From Pseudomonadota bacterium (GTDB lineage Bacteria; Pseudomonadota; Alphaproteobacteria; Caulobacterales; Caulobacteraceae), in assembly GCA_023409795.1 (NCBI GenBank), contig JAEYQX010000169.1:11213-75212 (forward strand): a DNA stretch of 64,000 bases, in the 5' to 3' direction. The translations under genes were made by a program, and so were the position numbers. Below, piece after piece: positions 17,169-26,821 of the stretch (position 1 is its first letter; every line of letters begins with the position of its first letter). The notes under the pieces are model-generated. The model was not told the DNA's origin, did no database searches, and saw nothing but the letters and a program-made list of their open reading frames with translations.

Positions 17169-17798
17169 CTAGAGTGCAAACTCGGGTTGCGATGCCAGCT
17201 CGTTCAGGACCGGCGGCGTGGCGTCGAACAGCTCACGACGCGACAGGCCTTCACGACCACGGACATAAAGGACAGCCTTGCCGATCGGGCCGGTGCGCTC
17301 GACCACGGCCAGGCGACCACCGGGGCGCAGGGCATTGATCCAGGCCTGCGGCTGGCCCGGCACGGCGGCTTCGGAGACGATCAGGTCATAGCCTTCGCCC
17401 TGGGGCTCGCCCAGCGGAGCCACGACAGTCTGCACGCCCTGTTCAGCCAGGGCCGCGCCGGTGACCTCGAACACCTCGGCGTTCGAATCCTGGACCGTGA
17501 CCGTCAGGCCCATCCTGGCCAGGACTGCGGCCGCATAGGGTCCGGCGATGACCAGGGCCGTCTCGCCCTTGCGGGCGTCGGCCGCCTGCAGCAGCTTGCC
17601 CAGGTTGCGAGGCAGCATCAGGCGGCGATCACCCGCCACCTCGGGCTCGATATCGGCATAGGCCGAAAAAGCACGGTCAGCGGCGACGAATCGTTCGCGC
17701 TCGACGGCACCCATTGCGGCCTGCAGGTCGCGGTCCGTGACGTCGTTCACCCGGACTTGAGAGTCCAGCATGACCTTGCGCGCAGCGGCGAAATCCAT
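17169..17798 (-). CDS. Pcm-like protein with degenerate methyltransferase site
   Basis: This 209-residue protein aligns by eye with protein-L-isoaspartate O-methyltransferases (MDFAAARKVMLDSQVRVNDVTD at the N-terminus; EAAVPGQP...LRPGGRLAVVE late). The SAM-binding motif I, normally an [13 protein letters not shown] loop, reads ALVIAGPYAAAVLA, so the glycine loop is lost. Methyltransferase activity is doubtful. It lies immediately upstream of the tolC gene on the same strand with 144 nt between. A bona fide Pcm is encoded at 46014-46658. Confidence 0.8.
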   Translation of the reverse strand: MDFAAARKVMLDSQVRVNDVTDRDLQAAMGAVERERFVAADRAFSAYADIEPEVAGDRRLMLPRNLGKLLQAADARKGETALVIAGPYAAAVLARMGLTVTVQDSNAEVFEVTGAALAEQGVQTVVAPLGEPQGEGYDLIVSEAAVPGQPQAWINALRPGGRLAVVERTGPIGKAVLYVRGREGLSRRELFDATPPVLNELASQPEFAL

Positions 17799-17935
17799 GG
17801 TTCCGGGGTCCTTCAGGTAGGCATAAGCAAAAAATCTGCCGCGCTTATAGGTCTCTACGTTGCAGTCCACAATCCAATCTGATAGCTGACGCCCCTCGCA
17901 ACGACGTGGCCCCCTTCTTCGGGGGGACATCAGAT

Positions 17936-18009
17936 GGCCTGATGGCGGAGTGGTGACGCAGAGGACTGCAAATCCTTGCACCCGGGTTCGATTCCCGGTC
18001 AGGCCTCCA
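17936..18009 (+). tRNA. tRNA-Cys (GCA)
   Basis: The 74-nt cloverleaf has acceptor stem GGCCTGA / TCAGGCC, discriminator T, an encoded CCA end, a T-loop GGTTCGATTCC and anticodon GCA in the loop CTGCAAA. Confidence 0.96.
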
Positions 18010-18030
18010 AACTTGCGATTCAAACAGTTA

Positions 18031-18055
18031 GCCGCCCTTCGGGGCGGCTTTCTTG
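18031..18055 (+). terminator. Terminator after tRNA-Cys
   Basis: A perfect 7-bp GC stem (GCCGCCC / GGGCGGC) with a TTCG tetraloop is followed by TTTCTTG. It begins 21 nt after the tRNA 3' end. Confidence 0.85.
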
Positions 18056-18106
18056 TTTCCGGGGCCTGCCCAGCTGCAGTCAGGGAAAATCGACAGACCG
18101 GTGGCC

Positions 18107-18919
18107 TTAAGCCTCGCCGTGGGCCGTCGTCACATGGTGCAGGGCCACGGCGCTGGTGGCGGCGACGTTCAGGGAATCAAAGCCGCCCGACATCCGGATC
18201 CCGACCGCCCGACACCGCGCGATCACCTCGGCAGGCAACCCCGGCCCTTCCGATCCCAGCAACACCACCGTGCGCGGTGCCGGCTTCAGCGCCGCCAGCG
18301 TCTGTTCGGCCGAGGGCGTGAAGGCCAGGACCTCAAAGCCCCTGCCCTGCAGCACCGCTACCATTTCAGCCGTATCCAGCCCGGCAATAAAGGGCGTCCT
18401 CAGCACCGCTCCGACCGAGACCCGGATCGCCTTGCGATAGAAGGGATCGCAGCAGGTGGCATCCAGCAACAGCCCCTGCGCGCCGAACGCCGCCGCATTG
18501 CGGAACAGCCCGCCCATGTTGTCGTGATTGCCGATGCCGCAGGCTCCGACCAGGACGGCCTGTTCAGGCGAGCTGTCGAGGAAGGCGTCCAGCCCGACCG
18601 GCTCCGGCTTGCGTCCCAGGGCCAGGATGCCGCGATGCAGGTGAAAGCCGGCGATCTGGTCCAGCACGTCCTGGGCCGCCAGATAGATCGGCACCGCCTG
18701 ATCCAGGGCGGCCAGAACCGGCCTCAGCCCCTCCAGTCGCCGCTCGGCAATCAGGACCGCGACCGGCTGGCAGCGCGAGGCGGGCGACGCCAGGACATTC
18801 AGCACCACCTCCCCTTCGGCGATGAACAGACCCTGCCGTCCGGTCAGGTCCCGCTCCTTGACCTCGCGAAAAGGCAAAACCGCCGGGTCGGCAGGATCGG
18901 TAACAGGAATGAGATTCAT
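18107..18919 (-). CDS. TrmH/SpoU-family RNA 2'-O-ribose methyltransferase
   Basis: This 270-residue SPOUT methyltransferase has an N-terminal substrate-binding region and the knotted C-terminal domain with the three SpoU motifs: GNHDNMGGLFRNAAAFG, VLLGSEGPGLP and MSGGFDSLNVAATSAVALH. It would methylate a ribose in tRNA or rRNA; the position cannot be told from sequence. The ATG at 18919 (MNLIPVTDPADP) is chosen over an upstream in-frame ATG that has no conserved sequence. Confidence 0.88.
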   Translation of the reverse strand: MNLIPVTDPADPAVLPFREVKERDLTGRQGLFIAEGEVVLNVLASPASRCQPVAVLIAERRLEGLRPVLAALDQAVPIYLAAQDVLDQIAGFHLHRGILALGRKPEPVGLDAFLDSSPEQAVLVGACGIGNHDNMGGLFRNAAAFGAQGLLLDATCCDPFYRKAIRVSVGAVLRTPFIAGLDTAEMVAVLQGRGFEVLAFTPSAEQTLAALKPAPRTVVLLGSEGPGLPAEVIARCRAVGIRMSGGFDSLNVAATSAVALHHVTTAHGEA

Positions 18920-19028
18920 GGTGCCCCTGATACCAGCACTGGCGATAAATTTCGGCGTTTTCTGCGATTTATCCGTTGCATGAATCAAAACGGCGCTGCT
19001 ATAGGGCGCTCCTTCCCCGAGGGGACGT

Positions 19029-19103
19029 TCCGCGGTAGCTCAGTGGTAGAGCAGCCGACTGTTAATCGGCTGGTCGTAGGTTCGAATCCTACCCGCGGAG
19101 CCA
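19029..19103 (+). tRNA. tRNA-Asn (GTT), copy 1
   Basis: The 75-nt gene has acceptor TCCGCGG / CCGCGGA, discriminator G, encoded CCA, T-loop GGTTCGAATCC and anticodon GTT in CTGTTAA. It is identical to the second copy 39 nt downstream. Confidence 0.97.
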
Positions 19104-19142
19104 CTCGGGGGAAGACTACATAATCCCATTCTTGGGACCTGT

Positions 19143-19217
19143 TCCGCGGTAGCTCAGTGGTAGAGCAGCCGACTGTTAATCGGCTGGTCGTAGGTTCGAA
19201 TCCTACCCGCGGAGCCA
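19143..19217 (+). tRNA. tRNA-Asn (GTT), copy 2
   Basis: The 75-nt gene is base-for-base identical to the first tRNA-Asn gene, and the short spacer between them suggests a tandem duplication and co-transcription. Confidence 0.97.
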
Positions 19218-19317
19218 CCCCTCCTTCGATCATCTCAAGTCCCTGTCCCCGGACACGGAACCCTTGCCGTTGCGCGGCGATTTCCCGTAACGATCGAACG
19301 TCGCGAGGGATGCCAGC

Positions 19318-20250
19318 ATGGGCCAGGCCATTGTCGAAACCATCGTCATCGGTGCGGGCCCGGCCGGGCTGACGGCAGCGCTCTACCTGGCGCGGTTTCA
19401 CCGGGACGTCCTGGTCCTGCACGACAACAAGAGCCGCGCCCTGCGCATTCCCCTGACCCACAATGCGCCCGGATTTCCCGAAGGCATTGATGGCCCGACC
19501 CTGATCGCGCGGATGACCCGCCACGCCACCGAATACGGGGCCCGGATCGAGGAAGCCCGGGTCGAGCAATTGCGCCGGATCGATCAGGGCTACGAACTGA
19601 CCGGCGCGGATGGCCAGGCCTGGCGCTGCCGGGCCGTCATCCTGGCAGGCGGCATCTTCCTGAATGAGGTCGACCTGCCGCCCGAGGTCCACGAGAAGGC
19701 CATCGAGGACGCGGTCCTGCGCTACTGCCCCATCTGCGACGCCTATGAGCACAGCGGACACCGCATCGGCGTCCTGGGTCATGACACCAATGGGGCGGCA
19801 GAAGCCCTGTTCCTCAGACAATATACCGACCAGATCACCCTGCTGCCGCTGAGCCATCCCGAGCTGCTGGACGACCAGAAGCGGGAACTGAAGGAGGCCG
19901 GCATCGCCCTGGAAACCGGCGGGCTGGACAGGATCGAGCCGACTGCGGATGCGATCAGCGTATCACTCGACAATGGCAGGCGGCTGACCTTTGACGTCAT
20001 CTATCCGGCGCTGGGCTGCCGCCCGCGAACCGAACTGACCGCGCAGCTGGGCCTTTGCCTCGATAGCGACGGCTGCCTGCCCTACAGCCATGTGGGCGGC
20101 GGGACGCTGGCCGGCTTCTTTGCCGCGGGCGATGTGGTCGAGGGACTGGACCAGATCAGCGTGGCCATGGGCCATGGGGCGCTGGCGGCCACCCGCTGCC
20201 ACAACTGGCTGCGCGACCAGGATCACCATAGCCTGCAGGCGCGGCCCTGA
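19318..20250 (+). CDS. Thioredoxin-reductase-like NAD(P)/FAD oxidoreductase
   Basis: The 310-residue flavoprotein begins with the FAD-binding motif VIGAGPAGLTAALYLARF. It has a thioredoxin-reductase-like fold, a Cys pair CPIC (in RYCPICDAYE) at the position of the redox-active CxxC, a second Rossmann segment (RIGVLGHDTNGAAEAL) and a C-terminal FAD motif GFFAAGDVVEGLDQISVAMG. The second nucleotide motif lacks the usual GxGxxA, so NADPH use is uncertain. It may act as a ferredoxin/thioredoxin-type or small-molecule disulfide reductase. The ATG follows the tandem tRNA-Asn genes by 100 nt. Confidence 0.85.
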   Translation: MGQAIVETIVIGAGPAGLTAALYLARFHRDVLVLHDNKSRALRIPLTHNAPGFPEGIDGPTLIARMTRHATEYGARIEEARVEQLRRIDQGYELTGADGQAWRCRAVILAGGIFLNEVDLPPEVHEKAIEDAVLRYCPICDAYEHSGHRIGVLGHDTNGAAEALFLRQYTDQITLLPLSHPELLDDQKRELKEAGIALETGGLDRIEPTADAISVSLDNGRRLTFDVIYPALGCRPRTELTAQLGLCLDSDGCLPYSHVGGGTLAGFFAAGDVVEGLDQISVAMGHGALAATRCHNWLRDQDHHSLQARP

Positions 20251-20254
20251 CCTG

Positions 20255-20270
20255 ATGCAACCCGTTGCAT
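20255..20270 (+). promoter_or_regulatory. Operator 1 of the fadH-padR operon
   Basis: ATGCAACCCGTTGCAT is a palindrome with half-sites ATGCAA / TTGCAT. It resembles the TATGCA-N6-TGCxxA pattern bound by AphA, a member of the PadR family. Its centre lies 39 bp, nearly four helical turns, upstream of the second operator. A PadR-type regulator is encoded as the last gene of the operon. Confidence 0.65.
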
Positions 20271-20283
20271 AAAGACCCGCAAT

Positions 20284-22336
<2,053 letters not shown>

Positions 22337-22355
22337 GCGAGAGGAAGACCAGACG

Positions 22356-22784
22356 ATGACCTCGGCCCAGCTGATCCCCGCCGCCCAGGCCTCGCTCCAG
22401 ACCTGGCACAGGGTTGTCCAGACCCGCGATGCCAGCCTGCTGCGCGAAATCACCCATCCGCAGGCGACCTTCCGCTCGCCGGTCGCCTTCAAGCCCTATC
22501 ACAGCGCAGATGCCGTGGTCCTGGTGATCGGGACGGTGGTGACCGTGTTCGAGGACTTCACCTATCACCGCGAAGCCATCGGCACCGACGGCAAGAGCGT
22601 GGTGCTGGAGTTCAGTGCCCGGGTTGGCGACAAGGGCGTCAAGGGCATCGACTACATCCAGTTCGACGACGACGGCCAGATCATCGACTTCGAGGTCATG
22701 ATGCGCCCGCTCAACGGCGTCCAGGCCCTGGCCGAACAGATGAGCGCCCGCCTGGCCCACCTGATCCCGGCCTTCAAGAGCTGA
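22356..22784 (+). CDS. SnoaL-like / NTF2-fold protein
   Basis: This 142-residue protein fits the small cone-shaped NTF2-like fold. It has an N-terminal helix containing WHRVVQTRDASLLREI, a strand pattern around YHSADAVVLVIGTV, and a terminal YIQFDDDGQIIDFEVMMRPL motif typical of SnoaL-like domains. Members act as small isomerases or hydrolases, or bind hydrophobic ligands. It starts 19 nt after fadH, so it may work on the same substrates. Confidence 0.8.
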   Translation: MTSAQLIPAAQASLQTWHRVVQTRDASLLREITHPQATFRSPVAFKPYHSADAVVLVIGTVVTVFEDFTYHREAIGTDGKSVVLEFSARVGDKGVKGIDYIQFDDDGQIIDFEVMMRPLNGVQALAEQMSARLAHLIPAFKS

Positions 22785-22791
22785 CGGCGCC

Positions 22792-23352
22792 GTGTCCCTG
22801 CCCCATGCCCTGCTGACCTCGCTCAGCGAACAGCCGGGCTCCGGCTCGGAGCTGGCGCGCCGCTTTGACCGGTCCATCGGCTATTTCTGGCAGGCGACGC
22901 ACCAGCAGATCTATCGCGAACTGGCCCGGCTGGAAGCCGCAGGCTGGATCCAGGCCCTGCCGGCCGAGGACGGGCGCGGGCGCCAGCGCCGCTATCAGGT
23001 CCTGCCCGCTGGCCAGGCCGAGCTGAAGCGGTGGACAGAGGCCCCACAGGCCCCCTCGCCCATTCGCGACGAACTGATGGTGCGGTTGCGGGCCGAAGCA
23101 GTGGTCGGCCCCACGGGGCTGAAGGCCGAACTGGCCCGCCTGGCCGACCAGCACCGCCAGAAACTGGCCAAGTATCAGGCCATCGAGGCGCGTGACTTCG
23201 CCGCCAATTCTGAAAGCGCCGAGAAGAAGCTTCAGCATTTGGTGCTGAAGTCAGGCATTACCTATGAAAGCCACCGCCTGGCCCTGTGTGACGAGGCCCT
23301 GGCCATACTGGAGAGCCAGGATGAGCGAATCACTCATCCGAATCGGGGATAA
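22792..23352 (+). CDS. PadR-family transcriptional regulator (AphA-like)
   Basis: This 186-residue regulator has an N-terminal winged helix (LLTSLSEQPGSGSELARRF ... YRELARLEAAGWI) and a long C-terminal helical dimerisation region as in PadR subfamily 2/AphA. The GTG start lies 7 nt after the SnoaL-like gene, so it ends the fadH operon. The two ATGCAA/TTGCAT palindromes upstream of fadH are its likely targets, which would make the operon self-regulated. The inducer is unknown. Confidence 0.87.
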   Translation: MSLPHALLTSLSEQPGSGSELARRFDRSIGYFWQATHQQIYRELARLEAAGWIQALPAEDGRGRQRRYQVLPAGQAELKRWTEAPQAPSPIRDELMVRLRAEAVVGPTGLKAELARLADQHRQKLAKYQAIEARDFAANSESAEKKLQHLVLKSGITYESHRLALCDEALAILESQDERITHPNRG

Positions 23353-23380
23353 AAAAAGCCCGGCACATTCAGCGCCGGGC
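23351..23380 (-). terminator. Strong minus-strand intrinsic terminator
   Basis: On the minus strand a GCCCGGC / GCCGGGC stem with a 9-nt loop is followed by seven T residues. The T-tract overlaps the padR stop codon on the other strand. It ends transcription of the micro-ORF at 23387-23431 and of the lipoprotein gene behind it. Confidence 0.85.
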
Positions 23381-23386
23381 AAGAAG

Positions 23387-23431
23387 TCATTCGGTGTTGG
23401 TGGTGTCCTCAAAGAAGAAGAAGACAGGCAT
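23387..23431 (-). CDS. Possible leaderless micro-ORF (14 aa) in a CtrA-boxed short transcript
   Basis: The ORF reads MPVFFFFEDTTNTE. It stands between a CtrA box (23447-23463) and a strong terminator (23351-23380). If the upstream TTAACC acts as the -35 with a 17-nt spacer, the -10 would be GTTAAA and transcription would begin at or close to the ATG, giving a leaderless RNA of about 80 nt. The four Phe codons recall Phe leader peptides, but no gene lies downstream on this strand. It may equally be a small RNA, or merely the 3' part of the lipoprotein transcript. Confidence 0.35.
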   Translation of the reverse strand: MPVFFFFEDTTNTE

Positions 23432-23446
23432 TGCTTTAACCGCTTC

Positions 23447-23463
23447 GGTTAACGAAAGGTTAA
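23447..23463 (-). promoter_or_regulatory. CtrA box
   Basis: On the minus strand the sequence is TTAACC-TTTCG-TTAACC, a perfect double half-site for the Caulobacter cell-cycle regulator CtrA (TTAA-N7-TTAA). The adjoining TTAACCG-ctt-CGGTTAA palindrome at 23436-23452 adds a third half-site in opposite orientation. It lies at promoter distance from the micro-ORF and between the ends of two genes (padR and the lipoprotein), where no known promoter is needed. Confidence 0.65.
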
Positions 23464-23481
23464 CACCGTAACCCCCGGTTA

Positions 23482-24234
23482 TCAGGGTTGGGGGAACCAG
23501 CTTGTCAGCATGGCCTCGGCACCCAGCCGGCGCGTCAGCAGCCACCCCTCGCCCCTGGCATCCAGTTGGAAGGCAGCCTCGGCATCGGGGTCCCCCACCG
23601 GGCCCGGATAGGCAAAGGCCCGGTTGTCCACCACGACCGTCACCGCCTCGTCCGAAATGCCTGCAAGGCTGGCGGCCCATCGCCCGTTCTCGCCGACCCG
23701 AATGGCCGTCTCATAGCGTCCAGGCACCGATACCCGCACGGTGTCCTGCGGCCGGGCCCGCCCCGAGGCGATCAGGGCCTGGCCGTCGCCGTCAATGGCA
23801 TCCAGGGCCGGCCCGGGCGTCAGGCGGCGACTGCTGCCCCCTTCGGTCTGCATGACCGCCAGGCCAGGCTCGGTCAGGATCAGCAGATGCTCCGGCCCCC
23901 GCACCGTGTTCTGGCCCTGCAGGATTTCCGGCCTCAGCATGACCTGGCTGTCCGCCAGGGTAATGGTGACCTCGAATCGCCCCTGCTGGTCGGCGGCCAC
24001 GGCATAGGCCTCGCCCTCATCGCCGCGCAGCAGGACCCGGGCCTCCGGCGTCGCGACCCCGCTGATGGTGGCCTGTGAACCGTTCAACCGCACGGCCTCG
24101 ACCCGCGGCGCGGCCGTCCAACCGTCATCCTGCACCCGCTTGGGATTGGAAGCCCGTTCCTCGTGGGACCCGCAGCCGCTCAAGGAACAGACACAGGCCA
24201 ATGCCATGATGGCAGCAGCAAAACGACGATTCAT
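23482..24234 (-). CDS. Putative lipoprotein with beta-sandwich repeats
   Basis: This 250-residue protein starts with MNRRFAAAIMALACVCSLSG followed by the lipobox Cys. The mature part reads like repeated Ig/carboxypeptidase-regulatory-like strands (ATISGVATPEARVLLRGDEG ... DTVRVSVPGRYETAIRVG). It is probably anchored in the outer membrane; function is unknown. The ATG at 24234 follows a GCAGGG sequence. Its promoter region overlaps the divergent LOG-family gene. Confidence 0.75.
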   Translation of the reverse strand: MNRRFAAAIMALACVCSLSGCGSHEERASNPKRVQDDGWTAAPRVEAVRLNGSQATISGVATPEARVLLRGDEGEAYAVAADQQGRFEVTITLADSQVMLRPEILQGQNTVRGPEHLLILTEPGLAVMQTEGGSSRRLTPGPALDAIDGDGQALIASGRARPQDTVRVSVPGRYETAIRVGENGRWAASLAGISDEAVTVVVDNRAFAYPGPVGDPDAEAAFQLDARGEGWLLTRRLGAEAMLTSWFPQP

Positions 24235-24313
24235 CCCTGCTCGCTGATCTCTTTGATGGGCCCGCCAGACCATAGATTGCGCCAACCCCTTCCAGATAGT
24301 GTAGTGAGGCTTC

Positions 24314-24919
24314 ATGACTTTGCCATCTGTTCAAATTGCCCCGTTTGACGGGCCTTCCGTCTGTCTTTTCTGCGGTTCTTCCAATGGGGCCGACCCGGCC
24401 TATGTCGAGGCCGCCGCGCAGTTCGGTGCGGCGACGGCCGACGCCGGCTGGCGCTTGGTCTATGGCGGCGGTGGCGTGGGCCTGATGGGAGCCGCAGCCC
24501 GTGCCGCCCACGAGGCAGGCGGCCGTGTGATCGGCATCATGCCCGGCTTCCTGCGCAGCCGCGAGCGCCTGTTCGATGACGTCGAGACCATCGTCGTGAC
24601 CTCGATGCACGAGCGCAAGCAGCTGATGTATGACCAGTCGGATGTTTTTGTCGTTGCTCCTGGCGGCATCGGCACCCTGGAGGAAGCCATCGAGCTTCTG
24701 TCCTGGAAACGGCTCGACCTGCACGCCAAGCCGGTCATCTTCCTGAATCTCAACGGGTTCTGGAGCGACTACGTCCGGTTGATCGAGCACAGCGTGCGCG
24801 AGGGCATGACGCCGGCCAGCTTCCTGGAAGCCTATCAGGTCGTCGACACCGTCGAAGAGGCCGTGGCGGCCATGAAAACAGCACAACCTACGCCACACTT
24901 GAAACATGATCAGCGTTAA
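24314..24919 (+). CDS. LOG-family protein (TIGR00730 Rossmann fold)
   Basis: This 201-residue protein has the hallmark APGGIGTLEE motif (PGGxGTxxE) and the preceding MHERKQLM segment that together form the nucleotide-binding site. Plant and bacterial LOG enzymes remove ribose 5-phosphate from cytokinin nucleotides; bacterial homologues also act as generic nucleotide phosphoribohydrolases and were once called lysine decarboxylases. The start is 79 nt from the divergent lipoprotein gene. Confidence 0.88.
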   Translation: MTLPSVQIAPFDGPSVCLFCGSSNGADPAYVEAAAQFGAATADAGWRLVYGGGGVGLMGAAARAAHEAGGRVIGIMPGFLRSRERLFDDVETIVVTSMHERKQLMYDQSDVFVVAPGGIGTLEEAIELLSWKRLDLHAKPVIFLNLNGFWSDYVRLIEHSVREGMTPASFLEAYQVVDTVEEAVAAMKTAQPTPHLKHDQR

Positions 24920-25026
24920 GTAAACATGGATCACTAAAGCGTCACGCGCCGTCTCGAGCTGGCTGACAGCAGAGAACGGACGATGGCGTCCATCGGGCAA
25001 CCGCCCTGCCTCTCGGAGATGAGTCC

Positions 25027-25326
25027 ATGCGTGCTTTGTTCGCTGCCGTTGCCCTATTCGCAGCGGTTCCTGCCCTTGCCTCGGCCCAGCCCACGACCAG
25101 CCTGACCCTGGCTGATGCCTCCAAGGCTCCGTCGAACCGCGTCATCATCGATGGTGCCGCCTGGCGCTGCGAGGGCGAGACCTGCACCGCTTCGGGTGGT
25201 TCCAGCCAGCCGGCGACCCGCGCCTGCCGCCGCGTCGTGGCCAAGATGGGTGCGGTCACCGCCTTCACCTATCGTGGCGAGACCCTGGACGCCGAGGCCC
25301 TGGCAGCCTGCAACGCCGCCGCCTGA
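25027..25326 (+). CDS. Small secreted two-disulfide protein, unknown function
   Basis: This 99-residue protein has a signal peptide (MRALFAAVALFAAVPALASA). The mature domain has four Cys residues (WRCEGETC ... TRACRRVV ... LAACNAA). I recognise the pattern as a type of small exported protein seen in alphaproteobacteria but know of no function. CGGAGATGAGTCC before the ATG provides a ribosome site. A strong terminator follows. Confidence 0.8.
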   Translation: MRALFAAVALFAAVPALASAQPTTSLTLADASKAPSNRVIIDGAAWRCEGETCTASGGSSQPATRACRRVVAKMGAVTAFTYRGETLDAEALAACNAAA

Positions 25327-25349
25327 TCCAGCGTCCTGACGCAAACAAG

Positions 25350-25383
25350 AAGGCCGCCCCTGGATCAGGGGGCGGCCTTTTCC
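25350..25383. terminator. Bidirectional terminator between convergent genes
   Basis: A stem of about 11 bp (GGCCGCCCCTG / CAGGGGGCGGCC, one bulge) is followed by TTTTCCTT on the plus strand and TTCTTGTTT on the minus strand. It serves the small secreted protein gene and gltX. Confidence 0.8.
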
Positions 25384-25403
25384 TTAGGCGGTGACCCGAA
25401 GGC

Positions 25404-26738
25404 TCAGCCTGCCCCGCCCTTCAGGCGCGCCACGATGGCCTCGCGCCCGATCAGCGGAGCCAGGGCCGCCATGTCGGGGCCATGCGGTTGTCCGGTCAGG
25501 GCCAGGCGCAGCGGCATGAACAGGGCCTTGCCCTTGGCCCCCGTCTTTTCCTTGACCGCAGCGGTCCAGGCCGACCAGGCCCCCGCGTCGATGACCTCGG
25601 GCAGGACCTCAAGGGCCGCCGCAGCAAAGGCCGGATCCTCGATCACGGGCGTTACCGGGCCGGTGACGATCCTGGCCAGGTCGGCCACTTCGTTGAACCG
25701 GTTCAGGTTCGGCTTGACCGCTTCCCAGAAGGCTTCACCCAGGTCGACACCCAGGGCCTCGAGGCGGGGCCGGGCCTGCTCATAGCTCAGGGCATGCAGC
25801 ACCTGGGCATTCAGGCGACCAAGGTCGGCCTCGTCATAGCGGGCGGGCGAACGGCCCATCTTGGAGAAGGAGAAGCTTTCGCCCAGGGCCTGCAGCGAGG
25901 GGGCGGCTTCCAGGGCGTCCGAGGTGCCGATCTTGCCCAGGTGGCTGGTGATGGCGAGCGGCTCATAGCCGTCGGCACGCATGTCGATGATGGCCATGGA
26001 GCCGATCCGCTTGGACAGGGCCGAGCCATCGGCACCGACCAGCAGCGGCATATGGGCAAAGCCCGGAATCCTGGCACCCAGGGCCTCAAAGATTTCCAGC
26101 TGGGTGCCGGTGTTGGTGACGTGGTCCTCACCCCGGATGATGTGGGTGATCTCCATGTCGATGTCGTCGACCACCGACGGCAGGGTATAGAGGAACAGGC
26201 CGTCCTCGCGGATCAGGACCGGGTCGGACATCGAGGCGGTGTCGACCTCGCAGTGCCCGCGGGCCAGGTCTTCCCACGACACCCGCTTGCCTTCCAGCTT
26301 GAAGCGCCAGTGCGGGCGACGGCCCTCGGCTTCCAGGGCGGCCTTCTGCTCGTCGGTCAGGCTCAGGGCCGCGCGGTCATAGATCGGCGGCTGGCCACGC
26401 GACAGCTGCACCTTGCGGCGGCGGTCCAGCTCCTCGGCCGTTTCATAGCAGGCATAGAGGCGGCCATCGGCCTTCAGCTTCTCGGCTGCGGCCTCGTAGC
26501 GGTCAAACCGCTTGGACTGGTTGTAGCGTTCGTCCCATTCCAGACCGAGCCATTTCAGGTCGATCTCGATATTGTCTTCCGACTCCTTGGTCGAGCGGGC
26601 CAGGTCAGTGTCGTCGATGCGCAGGACGAAGGTGCCACCCTGCCCCTTGGCGAACAACCAGTTCACCAGAGCGGTGCGGACATTGCCAACGTGCAGCTTC
26701 CCCGTGGGGGACGGCGCGAAACGAACCTTGACGGACAT
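25404..26738 (-). CDS. gltX: Glutamyl-tRNA synthetase
   Basis: This class I synthetase has 444 residues. The HIGH-type motif reads PSPTGKLHVGN and the KMSKS-type loop reads ALSKRIG. IRGEDHVTNT is a family motif. It is somewhat shorter than the ~470-residue main bacterial GluRS, and the HVGN/LSKR variants resemble the second GluRS paralogue found in many alphaproteobacteria. It could therefore be either the sole enzyme or GltX2, which in some species charges tRNA-Gln before amidation. Confidence 0.93.
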   Translation of the reverse strand: MSVKVRFAPSPTGKLHVGNVRTALVNWLFAKGQGGTFVLRIDDTDLARSTKESEDNIEIDLKWLGLEWDERYNQSKRFDRYEAAAEKLKADGRLYACYETAEELDRRRKVQLSRGQPPIYDRAALSLTDEQKAALEAEGRRPHWRFKLEGKRVSWEDLARGHCEVDTASMSDPVLIREDGLFLYTLPSVVDDIDMEITHIIRGEDHVTNTGTQLEIFEALGARIPGFAHMPLLVGADGSALSKRIGSMAIIDMRADGYEPLAITSHLGKIGTSDALEAAPSLQALGESFSFSKMGRSPARYDEADLGRLNAQVLHALSYEQARPRLEALGVDLGEAFWEAVKPNLNRFNEVADLARIVTGPVTPVIEDPAFAAAALEVLPEVIDAGAWSAWTAAVKEKTGAKGKALFMPLRLALTGQPHGPDMAALAPLIGREAIVARLKGGAG

Positions 26739-26821
26739 GGTATCTTGGACCTTGGAAACGAAGGGCGCTTGGTCGCGCCCCCCGCCTCACAAGTCAAGCG
26801 ATCTGCCCCCTCAGACCCCGA

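Noticed and set aside
17900..17935. Terminator before tRNA-Cys
   Set aside because: CCCCC-ttcttc-GGGGG is a short G/C stem without a T-tract on either strand.
23387..23431. Phe-attenuator for a downstream operon
   Set aside because: The Phe-rich ORF and terminator look like an attenuator, but no gene follows on that strand for several kilobases; the next gene there (padR) is on the opposite strand.
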